Origin: JASHZA01 sp035624865
GTDB taxonomy: Bacteria; Desulfobacterota; Binatia; Binatales; Binataceae
Length of the DNA stretch: 14,689 nt
Assembly: GCA_035624865.1 (NCBI GenBank)
Contig: DASPQS010000195.1
Location: 1 to 14,689 of the forward strand
Reading direction: 5' to 3'
How positions within the stretch are numbered: the first letter of the stretch is position 1; every line of letters starts with the position of its first letter. A program made the translations under genes and the position numbers. This document shows positions 1-6,733 of the stretch, in pieces. A model generated the notes under the pieces. That model did no database searches, was not told where the DNA came from, and saw nothing but the letters and a program-made list of their open reading frames with translations.

Positions 1-167
1 TTGCAGATCCATTCGGGGCCCCATTGAAAGGCGCCGCACGCGTTGCAGTTCTGGACTACGAGTTCGTGGCGCCTGGCCGCTTCCCAGAATTCCTTGTCGA
101 GCCCGGTGCGCTGTCCTCGCGGGGTCGGAAGTCCCTCGGGCAGGTAGTATTTCTTTTCGGTAGCCAT
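1..167 (-). CDS. DUF35 zinc-ribbon/OB-fold protein, N-terminal part (runs off left edge)
   Basis: Only the first 55 residues are in the window. They begin MATEKKYYLPEGLPTPRG and carry a Cys-x2-Cys pair at residues 41 and 44 (NCNACG), with a further Cys at 55. This is the rubredoxin-like zinc ribbon that opens DUF35 (acyl-CoA-associated OB-fold) proteins. Just before it lies a helix with the typical DKEFWEAARRHELVVQ pattern. DUF35 proteins form complexes with thiolase-fold enzymes and hold the acyl-CoA, as ChsH2 does with Ltp2. The gene begins 16 bases after the stop of the thiolase-like gene on the same strand, so the two are surely co-transcribed and probably form a complex. An in-frame ATG four codons upstream (base 179) is an alternative start; neither start has an ideally spaced ribosome site. 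Family assignment is confident; the rest of the protein is not visible. Confidence 0.85.
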   Translation of the reverse strand, partial: MATEKKYYLPEGLPTPRGQRTGLDKEFWEAARRHELVVQNCNACGAFQWGPEWIC

Positions 168-183
168 CGGTTCGCGCATTCCC

Positions 184-1356
184 TCACATGCTGTGGACGA
201 TCAGGTCGCTGACCGGCGAGACCATCGGCCCCGACGCGACCAGGGCAATTTTCGCGTTAGGCACCTGGCAGGTCGAATCGCCGCGGACCTGACGCACCGC
301 TTCGTTCACGAGCTCGAGTCCGTGCATGTAGCATTCGGCGATGTTGCCGCCGCTGGTGTTGACCGGGAGTTTGCCCTTGGGGGCGGTGATGTTCTCGAAG
401 GTGACGAACTCCATCACCTCCTCGGGCTTGCAGAAGCCGTGCTCGACGAGGCTGATCATCACGGCGCCGCTGAAATGCTCGTAGATCTGGGCGCAGTCGA
501 CGTCCTTGGCCGTGATACCCGCCATTTCGAACAGCCGGGGCGCGAGTGTCTTGAAGTTCGAGGATGAGTAGTCGTAGGCGTTTTCGACCGAAGCCGCATG
601 GCGATAACCGGAGCCCTGCGCCGCCGCCATCACGTAGGCCGGCTTCTTCTTCGAATCGCGTGCGCGATCAGCGGTGGTCAGGATCATCGCGGCCGAGCCG
701 TCGTTCTCCATGCAGCAGTCGTAGAGATGGAAGGGCTCGACGATCCAGCGCGACTTGTCGTAGGCCTCGCGCGTGAGCGGACGCCCGTACATCACGGCAC
801 GGGGGTTGAATTGCGCGTGATAGTAGTCGGCCATCGCGACCGCGGCGAGCGGTTCCTGGTTGATGCCGTAGTCATGCATGAAGCGGCGCGTGCGCAGCGC
901 GACCCATTGCGCGGGAACATAGAGGCCGTACGGTGCGGTGTAGGCGCCGGCGCCGGAGACGTACTGGCTGACGGGAGCCTGGCCGAAGCGGCCAAACTGG
1001 CCCTGCGCGAGAGCGCGGAAGACGACGCAGTACTTGCTATAGCCGGCCGCGACAGCAGCGGCGGCGTTGCCCACCGCGCCCGAGCCGCCGCCACCGCCGC
1101 CGCCCCACATCATACCGGCGAAGCCGAGATGCTTGAGGCCCAGCGCAGTGGCAAGGCGCGACGCGTCGTTGCGATCGTCGGCGTAACCGGAGATACCGTC
1201 GATATCGCGCACGTCGATGCCGGCGTCTTCTGCCGCCTTGATGATGGCCTCGCACGCGAGACGGAATTCGCTGACCGGCGCCTGGCCGCGGCGGTAGTAT
1301 TTGGTCTCGCCCAGACCGACGACCGCGACTTTATCCTTGATGCTGTATTCGCTCAT
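184..1356 (-). CDS. Thiolase-fold protein without nucleophilic Cys; probable Ltp2-like aldolase or lipid-transfer thiolase
   Basis: This 390-residue protein has the thiolase fold, with VAVVGLGET near the N-terminus and NTSGG at 333-337. Where a thiolase carries its nucleophilic Cys (about residue 90) it has seven glycines in a row (85-91) followed by SGA, so ordinary Claisen or thiolysis chemistry is unlikely. Tyr292 with His294 (IYEHF) and Tyr343 with His345 (ECYMHG) sit where Ltp2-type steroid side-chain aldolases keep two essential tyrosines (near 294 and 344 in the Thermomonospora enzyme, from memory). Such aldolases work as complexes with a DUF35 protein, and one follows directly downstream. 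The start ATG has GGAG five bases upstream. The luciferase-fold gene upstream ends 12 bases before it. Likely role: retro-aldol release of a short acyl-CoA from a beta-hydroxyacyl-CoA. A non-catalytic SCP2-like thiolase is the alternative. Confidence 0.85.
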   Translation of the reverse strand: MSEYSIKDKVAVVGLGETKYYRRGQAPVSEFRLACEAIIKAAEDAGIDVRDIDGISGYADDRNDASRLATALGLKHLGFAGMMWGGGGGGGSGAVGNAAAAVAAGYSKYCVVFRALAQGQFGRFGQAPVSQYVSGAGAYTAPYGLYVPAQWVALRTRRFMHDYGINQEPLAAVAMADYYHAQFNPRAVMYGRPLTREAYDKSRWIVEPFHLYDCCMENDGSAAMILTTADRARDSKKKPAYVMAAAQGSGYRHAASVENAYDYSSSNFKTLAPRLFEMAGITAKDVDCAQIYEHFSGAVMISLVEHGFCKPEEVMEFVTFENITAPKGKLPVNTSGGNIAECYMHGLELVNEAVRQVRGDSTCQVPNAKIALVASGPMVSPVSDLIVHSM

Positions 1357-1368
1357 CGGGGCTCCGGC

Positions 1369-2487
1369 TCAGCGCGCGCTCGCGCCGATCTGCGGGCTCG
1401 CGCCAGTCTGAGAGCGATCGGCGAAGTGGGGAAGCACTTCCTCCGACAGCAGTCTCATCGACTTGAACCACGGTTCGGGATTGTCGGCGTAATCAAAAGC
1501 GAACAGCAGCAAGGTGCCGAAGCCGCCGACTTCGTCGTACATTTCGCCGAGCTTGCGGGTTACGGTCTTTACTGACCCGACCAGCCATCCGTGGTGTGCC
1601 AGGTATTCGGGCGTTACGTCGGAGTCGGGAACGTTGGGGTTGTCCTTCAGATACTTGGTGAATTCGAAGTCCTTGAACAAGGGCAGCAGATATTCGCTCA
1701 TCATGCGGCCCATCGCGCCGCGCACGCATCCCCGGTAGGCCTCGTCGTCGGTATCGGCGACGAAAACCTCACGCACTATTCGCCAGTCACGGCGGTCGGG
1801 CGTGCGGCCGCTGCGTTTGGCCCCCTCGACCACCGCGTCCCAATGTGAAGCGATATAGGAGGAGCTCAGGTTCAGACTGAGCGGGATAAAGCCGCGTTCG
1901 CCGGCGAGTTTGAGCGTTTCGGATCCGGGGCTGAAGCCGGCGATGCCGATCGGAGGATGCGGCTTTTGGAAGGGCTTGATGTGATGTTTCAGCGTGCGCA
2001 GCATCGGGCTGGGCACGTTGACGTCCCAGTATTTGCCCTTGTAGTCGAGGCCGCCGTCGCTCTCCCAGACCTTGAGGATGATATCGAGCGCCTCGCGCGT
2101 CATGTCGCGATTTTCGCCTTTGACGCCGTCGACGGCGAAAAGCTGCCAATCGCTGGGCAGGCCACTCGCCCCGATACCGAACATGTAACGGCCCTGCGCG
2201 AGATGGTCCATGAAGGCGACGCGGCAGGCGAGTTCGGCCGGATGATGGTATGGCAGGAGATGGGCGCCGGGGGCGAGCTTGATCTGTTTGGTCTGCATCA
2301 GCGCCTGTGCGATCAGCAGGTCGGGTGCGGGATTGGGTTCCCAGGGCGAGGTGAAGTGCTCGCCGATCCAGGCTTCGCTATAGCCGAGACGGTCGGCGGC
2401 GCGGATCAGTTCGAGGTCATAGTCCTGACCGGCCTTGAAGCTGCGTTCAGGCGGATGCGACGGCATCAGGAAGACTCCAAGCTTCAT
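1369..2487 (-). CDS. Luciferase-fold flavin monooxygenase, diketocamphane/limonene monooxygenase-like
   Basis: The 372-residue protein is a group-A luciferase-like monooxygenase (TIM barrel, FMN-dependent). Family marks are MKLGVFLMPS, WIGEHF at 40-45, the block QTKQIKLAPGAHLLPYHHP at 65-83, the GKYWD segment, LAGERGFIPLSL, and a C-terminal GGFGTLLLF followed by PEPWFKSMRLLSEEVLP. These blocks match, from memory, the bacterial diketocamphane monooxygenases (type II Baeyer-Villiger enzymes) and limonene 1,2-monooxygenase better than the F420-dependent branch. A reduced-flavin supply would have to come from a reductase outside the window. The start is fixed by AAGGAG six bases upstream. The gene opens the run that continues with the thiolase-like and DUF35 genes, and the OCH-like crotonase lies just upstream. 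Oxygenation of a cyclic ketone is plausible; exact chemistry and substrate are unknown. Confidence 0.87.
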   Translation of the reverse strand: MKLGVFLMPSHPPERSFKAGQDYDLELIRAADRLGYSEAWIGEHFTSPWEPNPAPDLLIAQALMQTKQIKLAPGAHLLPYHHPAELACRVAFMDHLAQGRYMFGIGASGLPSDWQLFAVDGVKGENRDMTREALDIILKVWESDGGLDYKGKYWDVNVPSPMLRTLKHHIKPFQKPHPPIGIAGFSPGSETLKLAGERGFIPLSLNLSSSYIASHWDAVVEGAKRSGRTPDRRDWRIVREVFVADTDDEAYRGCVRGAMGRMMSEYLLPLFKDFEFTKYLKDNPNVPDSDVTPEYLAHHGWLVGSVKTVTRKLGEMYDEVGGFGTLLLFAFDYADNPEPWFKSMRLLSEEVLPHFADRSQTGASPQIGASAR

Positions 2488-2535
2488 TCGTAACTCCTTC
2501 GCTGTTGCTTGCGGCCCCGGGGCCGAATCACAGGT

Positions 2536-2563
2536 ATTATCGCGTATTTGGCCTCATAGCCAA
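2536..2563 (-). promoter_or_regulatory. Candidate sigma70 promoter with overlapping TTGGC-N6-GCCAA dyad
   Basis: Read on the minus strand, TTGGCT and GATAAT are separated by 16 bases, with GATAAT about 50 bases before the ATG at 2487. The -35 box falls inside a perfect inverted repeat, TTGGC-N6-GCCAA (2548-2563), which could be an operator. A 14-base GC palindrome (2512-2525) lies further downstream in the leader. The boxes and repeat are visible; promoter and operator function is inferred. Confidence 0.4.
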
Positions 2564-2609
2564 CCCGTTGCCTGGGCTTCGCCGAATCGGGGTGAAGCGC
2601 GTTTGTTCC

Positions 2610-3425
2610 CTATTTCTTTGGGCCGCGAGCGCCGGGGAATGATTGCACGGCGCCGAGTCCCTCGAGCGCGAGGCCGTAGCCCAGATTATCGAGCATCAGC
2701 TTCTTGAGCTGCTGAGTGATTGCGACACGCGCGTAGCGGACGGCGAGCGACGGCCTGGCCGTGATGATCTTCGCGAGTTCCCAAGCGCGCGGCAGGAGCT
2801 GCTCGCGCGGCATCACCTCGCTCACGACGCCCAGGTCCAGCGCCTGCTTGGCGGAGAGCTTTTGCCCCGTGAGCAGGAAATAGCGGCCGCGATTCGCGCC
2901 CAGAACGAGCGGCCATACGACGTGCACGCCGTCGCCGGGGACGACGCCGTTGGGGAAATGCGGCGCGTCCTGGAACTCGGCGTTTTCCGAGGCGATCACG
3001 ATGTCGCAAAGGACGGCGAGCTCAGCGTGAATCAGCGCCGGGCCGTTGACCGCCGCGATCATTGGCACCTCGATATTGAGGTGATTCATCAGCAGATACT
3101 TGGCGTCGTTGTAGATATGGTCCCAGGTGGTCGACCGAACTCCGAACGGCGCCGGCTCGCCGGTCGCCTTGATCGGAACGCCGCGGCCGCCACCGGCATC
3201 GGCCTCGGCACAGAAGGCGTTGCCGGTGCCGGTGATAATCACGCAGCGGTTTTCGTGATCGCGCGCGATATCGTTGAAGGCGTAGGAGAGTTCCTCGTGC
3301 GGCTGCATACCCCATTTGAGCTCGGTGTTGTTGGTGTGAAGCGTCATCTGGAGGATGCCGTCGCGCCGCTCCATCTTGATGGTGCCGTACTTGCTGGCGT
3401 AGTCCTCGAATTTGATTAATGCCAT
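2610..3425 (-). CDS. Crotonase-family beta-diketone (6-oxocamphor-type) hydrolase
   Basis: The 271-residue protein would be labelled enoyl-CoA hydratase by a simple search, but the residues point elsewhere. It lacks the two catalytic Glu of hydratases and instead has the set of Rhodococcus 6-oxocamphor hydrolase (OCH): His43, His133, His156, Asp165 and Glu255, matching OCH His45, His122, His145, Asp154 and Glu244. After an 11-residue insertion near 80-90 the last four keep a constant offset. The surrounding block, FQDAPHFPNGVVPGDG followed by NRGRYFLLTGQ, is nearly the OCH sequence as I remember it. OCH cleaves a C-C bond of a cyclic beta-diketone by a retro-Claisen reaction on a substrate that is not a CoA ester. 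The ATG at 3425 is preceded by GGGGAG; the frame stays open 123 bases upstream, but without crotonase sequence. Fold is certain; substrate is unknown. Confidence 0.85.
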   Translation of the reverse strand: MALIKFEDYASKYGTIKMERRDGILQMTLHTNNTELKWGMQPHEELSYAFNDIARDHENRCVIITGTGNAFCAEADAGGGRGVPIKATGEPAPFGVRSTTWDHIYNDAKYLLMNHLNIEVPMIAAVNGPALIHAELAVLCDIVIASENAEFQDAPHFPNGVVPGDGVHVVWPLVLGANRGRYFLLTGQKLSAKQALDLGVVSEVMPREQLLPRAWELAKIITARPSLAVRYARVAITQQLKKLMLDNLGYGLALEGLGAVQSFPGARGPKK

Positions 3426-3457
3426 CGTTTGATCTCCCCGGTTGTGGTGGGATTCCG

Positions 3458-3495
3458 TTGGCGGGAGTCTACTAACCTCGGGGCGGAACCGCCAA
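3458..3495. promoter_or_regulatory. Inverted repeats in the divergent intergenic region (candidate operator)
   Basis: The 193 bases between the divergent OCH-like gene and the CoA-transferase-fold operon hold TTGGCGG (3458-3464) facing CCGCCAA (3489-3495). Inside the second arm is a tighter dyad, GGCGG-AA-CCGCC (3482-3493). The TTGGC core also occurs in the dyad at 2548-2563, so one regulator might control both sides. I saw no convincing -35/-10 pair in this gap. Regulatory function is inferred only. Confidence 0.3.
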
Positions 3496-3618
3496 ACGAT
3501 CAGACCAGCAATAATCTTTAGGTCTCGCTTCCGCACAGTACGCCGCACTTGCTGTCTTGCGCGGATCGAACAAGACTAGGGCGGCTCGCGAGGCCAGTCT
3601 GCGGAGGGTTATCCGGCG

Positions 3619-4497
3619 ATGAACACGGAACGGCGCCAGCGGATTCTCAACGAGGTCCAGGCCGCAAACTGGATCGAAAGCGGCATGACTGTCGCGATCG
3701 GGCAACCGACGCCGATGGCGATCGTCCGGCAGATAATCCGCCGCGGCCTTAAGAATCTGACCGTCGTTGACAGCGGTTTCTCGCTGGACCTGCTGATCTC
3801 GGCCGGATGCGTGGGCAAGGTAGTGAGCTATTACGCGGGCGGCGGCTTCGGTAATCCGGTTACGCCGTCGTTCCGGCGCGCAGCGGAGCGCGGCGAGGTC
3901 GAAGTGTGGGAGTGCGAGGAGGGGATACTCTGCGCGGGATTGCAGGCGGCGGCGCAGGCGCTACCTTTTCTGCCCTGGCGCGGAGGGGTAGGCACTTCAC
4001 TTCCCGAGGTGAATCCGGACTTGAAGGTCTTCAAGGACCCGATCAGCGGAGAGACCCTGCTGGCGGTTCCACCAATAAAGGTGGACGTGGCCGTGCTGCA
4101 TGCCGCGCACGCCGACGCCTACGGCAACGTGCAGCATCTCGGCGGCCCCGGATGGATCGACCTGTTCATGCATCGCGCGGCCGATCGGGCGATCGTACAG
4201 GTCGAGCAGATCGTTTCGAACGAGCAGATTCGCGCCGATCCGTGGAAAACGACGATTGCCGCGGCGGACGCGATCGTGCGCGCGCCTTTCGGCGCCCATC
4301 CGTTCTACTCGCGCGGTTTCTATATCCAGGACAATGACCATCTGAGGCTTTACAACGGAGCCGCCAACGACGCCGCGGGCGGCGACTCGCGCGCACTGGA
4401 GGCGTACCTCGAGCGTTACTGCCGGGCTCCGGCGACGCACGCAGACTATCTCGAGCAAATCGGAATAAAGCGGCTGATCGCGTTGAACGAGTATTGA
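3619..4497 (+). CDS. CoA-transferase family I subunit A (IpdA/GctA-like)
   Basis: The 292-residue protein is an alpha subunit of the glutaconate CoA-transferase type. It shows the N-terminal SGMTVAIGQPTPMAIVRQII segment, the LTVVDSGFSLDLLISAGCVGKV strand-helix unit, WECEEGILCAGLQAAAQALPFLP at 97-119, and DVAVLHAAHADAYGNVQ, the usual signature of the second half. Glu101 of the ECEEG motif falls near the position of the catalytic Glu105 of steroid hydrolase IpdA (alignment from memory). Its partner subunit B is 665 bases downstream, after a membrane-protein gene. Start ATG has GGAGGG ten bases upstream. Because subunit B lacks the transferase Glu, the pair is more likely a C-C or thioester hydrolase of the IpdAB kind than a CoA-transferase. 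A true transferase with unusual chemistry is the alternative. Confidence 0.85.
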   Translation: MNTERRQRILNEVQAANWIESGMTVAIGQPTPMAIVRQIIRRGLKNLTVVDSGFSLDLLISAGCVGKVVSYYAGGGFGNPVTPSFRRAAERGEVEVWECEEGILCAGLQAAAQALPFLPWRGGVGTSLPEVNPDLKVFKDPISGETLLAVPPIKVDVAVLHAAHADAYGNVQHLGGPGWIDLFMHRAADRAIVQVEQIVSNEQIRADPWKTTIAAADAIVRAPFGAHPFYSRGFYIQDNDHLRLYNGAANDAAGGDSRALEAYLERYCRAPATHADYLEQIGIKRLIALNEY

Positions 4498-4505
4498 GAA
4501 CTCCC

Positions 4506-5120
4506 GTGGCAGACCAACCACAAGCAGTCGCCGACCGCTCGTCCATCCTTGCGATCACCGCGTGGCTGATTTATGGCAGCCTTTACGTTGCCGGGTTCTG
4601 GTTCGCGGGTTGCGTGGCCGGGTTCGTCGTCATGCTGGTGATAGTTGCGAATGAATACCGCCGCGGCGGCTTAAGGATCATGGACTGCACTTCGCTCGGA
4701 TATTTCGCCCTGGCCGCGACGATATCCGCGACTTCGGCGGCAAATACATTCGATAAATATCACGTCGTGATCGTATGGGGTGTCTTTGCGGCGGTGGCGT
4801 GGACAACGCTGGCCGCGGGCCTTCCATTCACTATTCAGTACGCGCGTGAGAGTGTGCCGCGCGAGGCGTGGAATAGTCCGCTCTTCGTGCACATCAATAC
4901 GACTTTGACTGTAATGTGGGCGACGATCTTTACGTTTGGGGCGATCATGGGCGTGATGACTATTGCGGTAGGGCACGCCTTTCTGCTCGGAATCGCCATT
5001 CCCATGAGCGCGATGGGAGTGGGATATGCCTTCAACAACGAATATCCGAAGCGTTTCGCGGATCGACTCGACCTCGCGGCGCGCGCGGCCTCGGCCGCAA
5101 CGCATCAAACGGCCGATTGA
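4506..5120 (+). CDS. Small polytopic membrane protein of unknown function
   Basis: I do not recognise this family by name. The 204-residue protein has about five or six hydrophobic segments: roughly 13-48 (probably two), 64-80, 86-107, and 132-175 (probably two). A conserved-looking polar stretch, PFTIQYARESVP at 107-118, sits between segments, and the C-terminal tail is charged and Ala-rich. The chosen start is GTG at 4506, with GAGA six bases upstream; a TTG at 4494 overlapping the stop of subunit A is the alternative. Either way the gene is translationally close to subunit A (8 bases or an overlap) and precedes subunit B by 42 bases, so it is part of the same transcript. Its placement between two subunits of one enzyme is odd. 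A transporter or membrane anchor for the pathway is possible but not shown. Confidence 0.75.
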   Translation: MADQPQAVADRSSILAITAWLIYGSLYVAGFWFAGCVAGFVVMLVIVANEYRRGGLRIMDCTSLGYFALAATISATSAANTFDKYHVVIVWGVFAAVAWTTLAAGLPFTIQYARESVPREAWNSPLFVHINTTLTVMWATIFTFGAIMGVMTIAVGHAFLLGIAIPMSAMGVGYAFNNEYPKRFADRLDLAARAASAATHQTAD

Positions 5121-5162
5121 AGCGCCGCCTCGACGCGCGGGCGGCGAAGGATAGAGACCACT

Positions 5163-5951
5163 ATGGCTGATGACTACACGATCCCGGAGTTGATGGCGGT
5201 CTTTCTGGCACGCGAGCTCAATGACGGCGAAGTGTTGCGCGTTGGCGTGGCTACGCCGGTGGCGGAGGCGGCGGTACGTCTCGCACACATGATGCACGGG
5301 CCCAACATTGACCTCGTCTTCCTCGGCGTCCGAATGAACGTCGCGCATCTCGAGACAATTCCGATGCCCGCGTTCGGATGGGACCGGCGGGTGGTGCGAT
5401 GGGCGGAATCGTACAGCGACACGGGGCATCGGTTCGATCGGGTCAAGGACTGGTCGAACCACGTTTTCTTCATCGGCGGGATCCAGGTCGATCCTTACGG
5501 CAATACGAATCTGATTGGCACCGGGCCGGACTATAAGCGGCTCAAGTTTCGCGGTCCCGGCTCGGTCGGCACACCGACGCTAAGCACACACGTCGGGCGC
5601 TATTACATCGTGCTCAATAATCACAGCCCGCGCGTGTTGGTCGAAAAATGCGACTATATCAGCGCCTATGGATGGGGTACGGGCGGCGCTGACGCGCGCC
5701 GGAGGATGGGAATACCGGGCGGAGGTCCGAAATACTGCATCACGCCGCTTTGCGTTATGGATTTCGCCGAGGGGAGCAGACGGATGCGGCTCAAATCGGT
5801 ACATCCGGGCGTGACAGTCGAGATGGTCCAGCGGCAGACCGGTTTCGAGCTGGTGATCCCATCGACGGTGCCGACGACTGAAGCGCCCAGTGCCGAGGAA
5901 CTTCACGTCTTGCGTACGCGTGTCGATCTGGAGGGGCGGCTGCGGCGGTAG
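5163..5951 (+). CDS. CoA-transferase family I subunit B lacking the catalytic Glu (IpdB/GctB-like)
   Basis: The 262-residue protein aligns, from memory, over its whole length with glutaconate CoA-transferase subunit B: ELMAVFLARELNDGEVLRVGVATP at the N-terminus, FFIGGIQVDPYGNTNLIG in the middle, then GPGSVG, CDYISAYGWGTGG and a C-terminal TGFELVIP. In GctB the catalytic glutamate lies in the VESG motif (Glu54). Here the same place reads VFLG (residues 52-55), with Phe53 in place of Glu and no acid nearby. IpdB, which with IpdA opens the last steroid ring, has also lost this Glu. The pair is therefore inferred to be a hydrolase of a CoA-thioester intermediate rather than a transferase. AAGGA lies 11 bases before the ATG. 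The stop is 5 bases from the convergent stop of the next gene, leaving no room for a terminator between them. Confidence 0.85.
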   Translation: MADDYTIPELMAVFLARELNDGEVLRVGVATPVAEAAVRLAHMMHGPNIDLVFLGVRMNVAHLETIPMPAFGWDRRVVRWAESYSDTGHRFDRVKDWSNHVFFIGGIQVDPYGNTNLIGTGPDYKRLKFRGPGSVGTPTLSTHVGRYYIVLNNHSPRVLVEKCDYISAYGWGTGGADARRRMGIPGGGPKYCITPLCVMDFAEGSRRMRLKSVHPGVTVEMVQRQTGFELVIPSTVPTTEAPSAEELHVLRTRVDLEGRLRR

Positions 5952-5956
5952 CGCCA

Positions 5957-6724
5957 CTACTCCGGGAGGCCATTGGCCCCACCGGCAGGTATGGGCGGCT
6001 CCGATACATGAACGAAGACGGCGTGCCACCAGGCGCGAAACCACGGACTACCTTCGCGATTTCCGGTGACCTGACCCGATACGTGCATACCGTCTGCCTT
6101 GATAACCGCCTCGAGCCCGGTGACCTCATCGACGGGGAAGGTCAGGCCGCCGAAATAACTTGTCCCGACGCGATATTCGTCGAAATGCAGGAATGCACGC
6201 ATCGTCGCATAGGTGCGGCCGTCGCTGGTTAGTACTCGAATCTGCCCATTGGCGTTAGTGATGCGTCGGCTGCGCGCGACGCCGGCCTCGGTGAAGGTCA
6301 TTTCAAAGGGCTCGTTGCCAGTGCGCTCGTAGCAGAGCCGGTAGGTCTTTGGCGTCCAAGGCCCGATTTTCGCGCCCCCAGGTGCGCGCTCGATTGAATC
6401 GAGACGGCTGACCTCACCTTGCCAACATCCGCGAAAGATCGCCGGGAGCACGGGCTCGGACTGTTGTGCTGACGGAGGAGGCGGCGTTGGCGCGGGCGTC
6501 GCTTGCGCCGCCTGGGGGACGACCGGAATCGTCTCAACCGCCGCTGACGACGGCGTCGGCCGCGGCGTGGCTTTGGGACGAACGCGGACGGGCGGCGCGC
6601 TTTGCGACGACGGCGGCGGAACTTCGAGCGATTGTTGCGCGAGCGCAATCCCCGCGCGCCACACGAATAGGGAAAGAATCAACCCCAATACGTAAAGCGC
6701 GTGCCTATTCCTTCGGGTTTCCAT
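5957..6724 (-). CDS. Secreted or periplasmic proline-rich protein of unknown function
   Basis: The 255-residue product begins with a good signal peptide: basic METRRNRH, a hydrophobic core LYVLGLILSLFVW, and a likely cleavage ALA-QQ after residue 29. A low-complexity Pro/Ala/Ser/Thr linker follows to about residue 90, then a globular domain starting FRGCWQGEV, with many aromatics (YRLCYE, FLHFDEYRVGTSYFGGL, WFRAWWHAVF). Two Cys, one in GCWQG and one in RLCYE, could form a disulfide. No catalytic motif is visible, and I do not recognise the family. The start ATG has a TTG directly before it (6727) and no clear ribosome site. It is divergent from the SDR gene (82 bases) and convergent with subunit B. 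An envelope protein is the only role that can be inferred. Confidence 0.75.
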   Translation of the reverse strand: METRRNRHALYVLGLILSLFVWRAGIALAQQSLEVPPPSSQSAPPVRVRPKATPRPTPSSAAVETIPVVPQAAQATPAPTPPPPSAQQSEPVLPAIFRGCWQGEVSRLDSIERAPGGAKIGPWTPKTYRLCYERTGNEPFEMTFTEAGVARSRRITNANGQIRVLTSDGRTYATMRAFLHFDEYRVGTSYFGGLTFPVDEVTGLEAVIKADGMHVSGQVTGNREGSPWFRAWWHAVFVHVSEPPIPAGGANGLPE

Positions 6725-6733
6725 CAACAGTCT

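Noticed and set aside
1084..1110. GCC-rich triplet run resembling a microsatellite
   Set aside because: It encodes the seven-glycine run of the thiolase-like protein in frame; noted there as a protein feature rather than a DNA repeat.
598..1575. Long open frame on the plus strand
   Set aside because: It is the antisense of the thiolase-like gene and part of the monooxygenase gene, lacks a recognisable domain, and results from high third-position GC.
2512..2525. CGGCCCCGGGGCCG palindrome
   Set aside because: A loopless GC palindrome without a T-tract, in a leader; not supportable as a terminator, and such palindromes are expected by chance in GC-rich DNA.
3426..3548. N-terminal extension of the OCH-like protein
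   Set aside because: The extra sequence is not crotonase-like, and a strong GGGGAG site precedes the ATG at 3425.
5930..6000. Possible terminator between the convergent genes at 5951 and 5957
   Set aside because: Only short GC pairings with no T-tract on either strand could be found.
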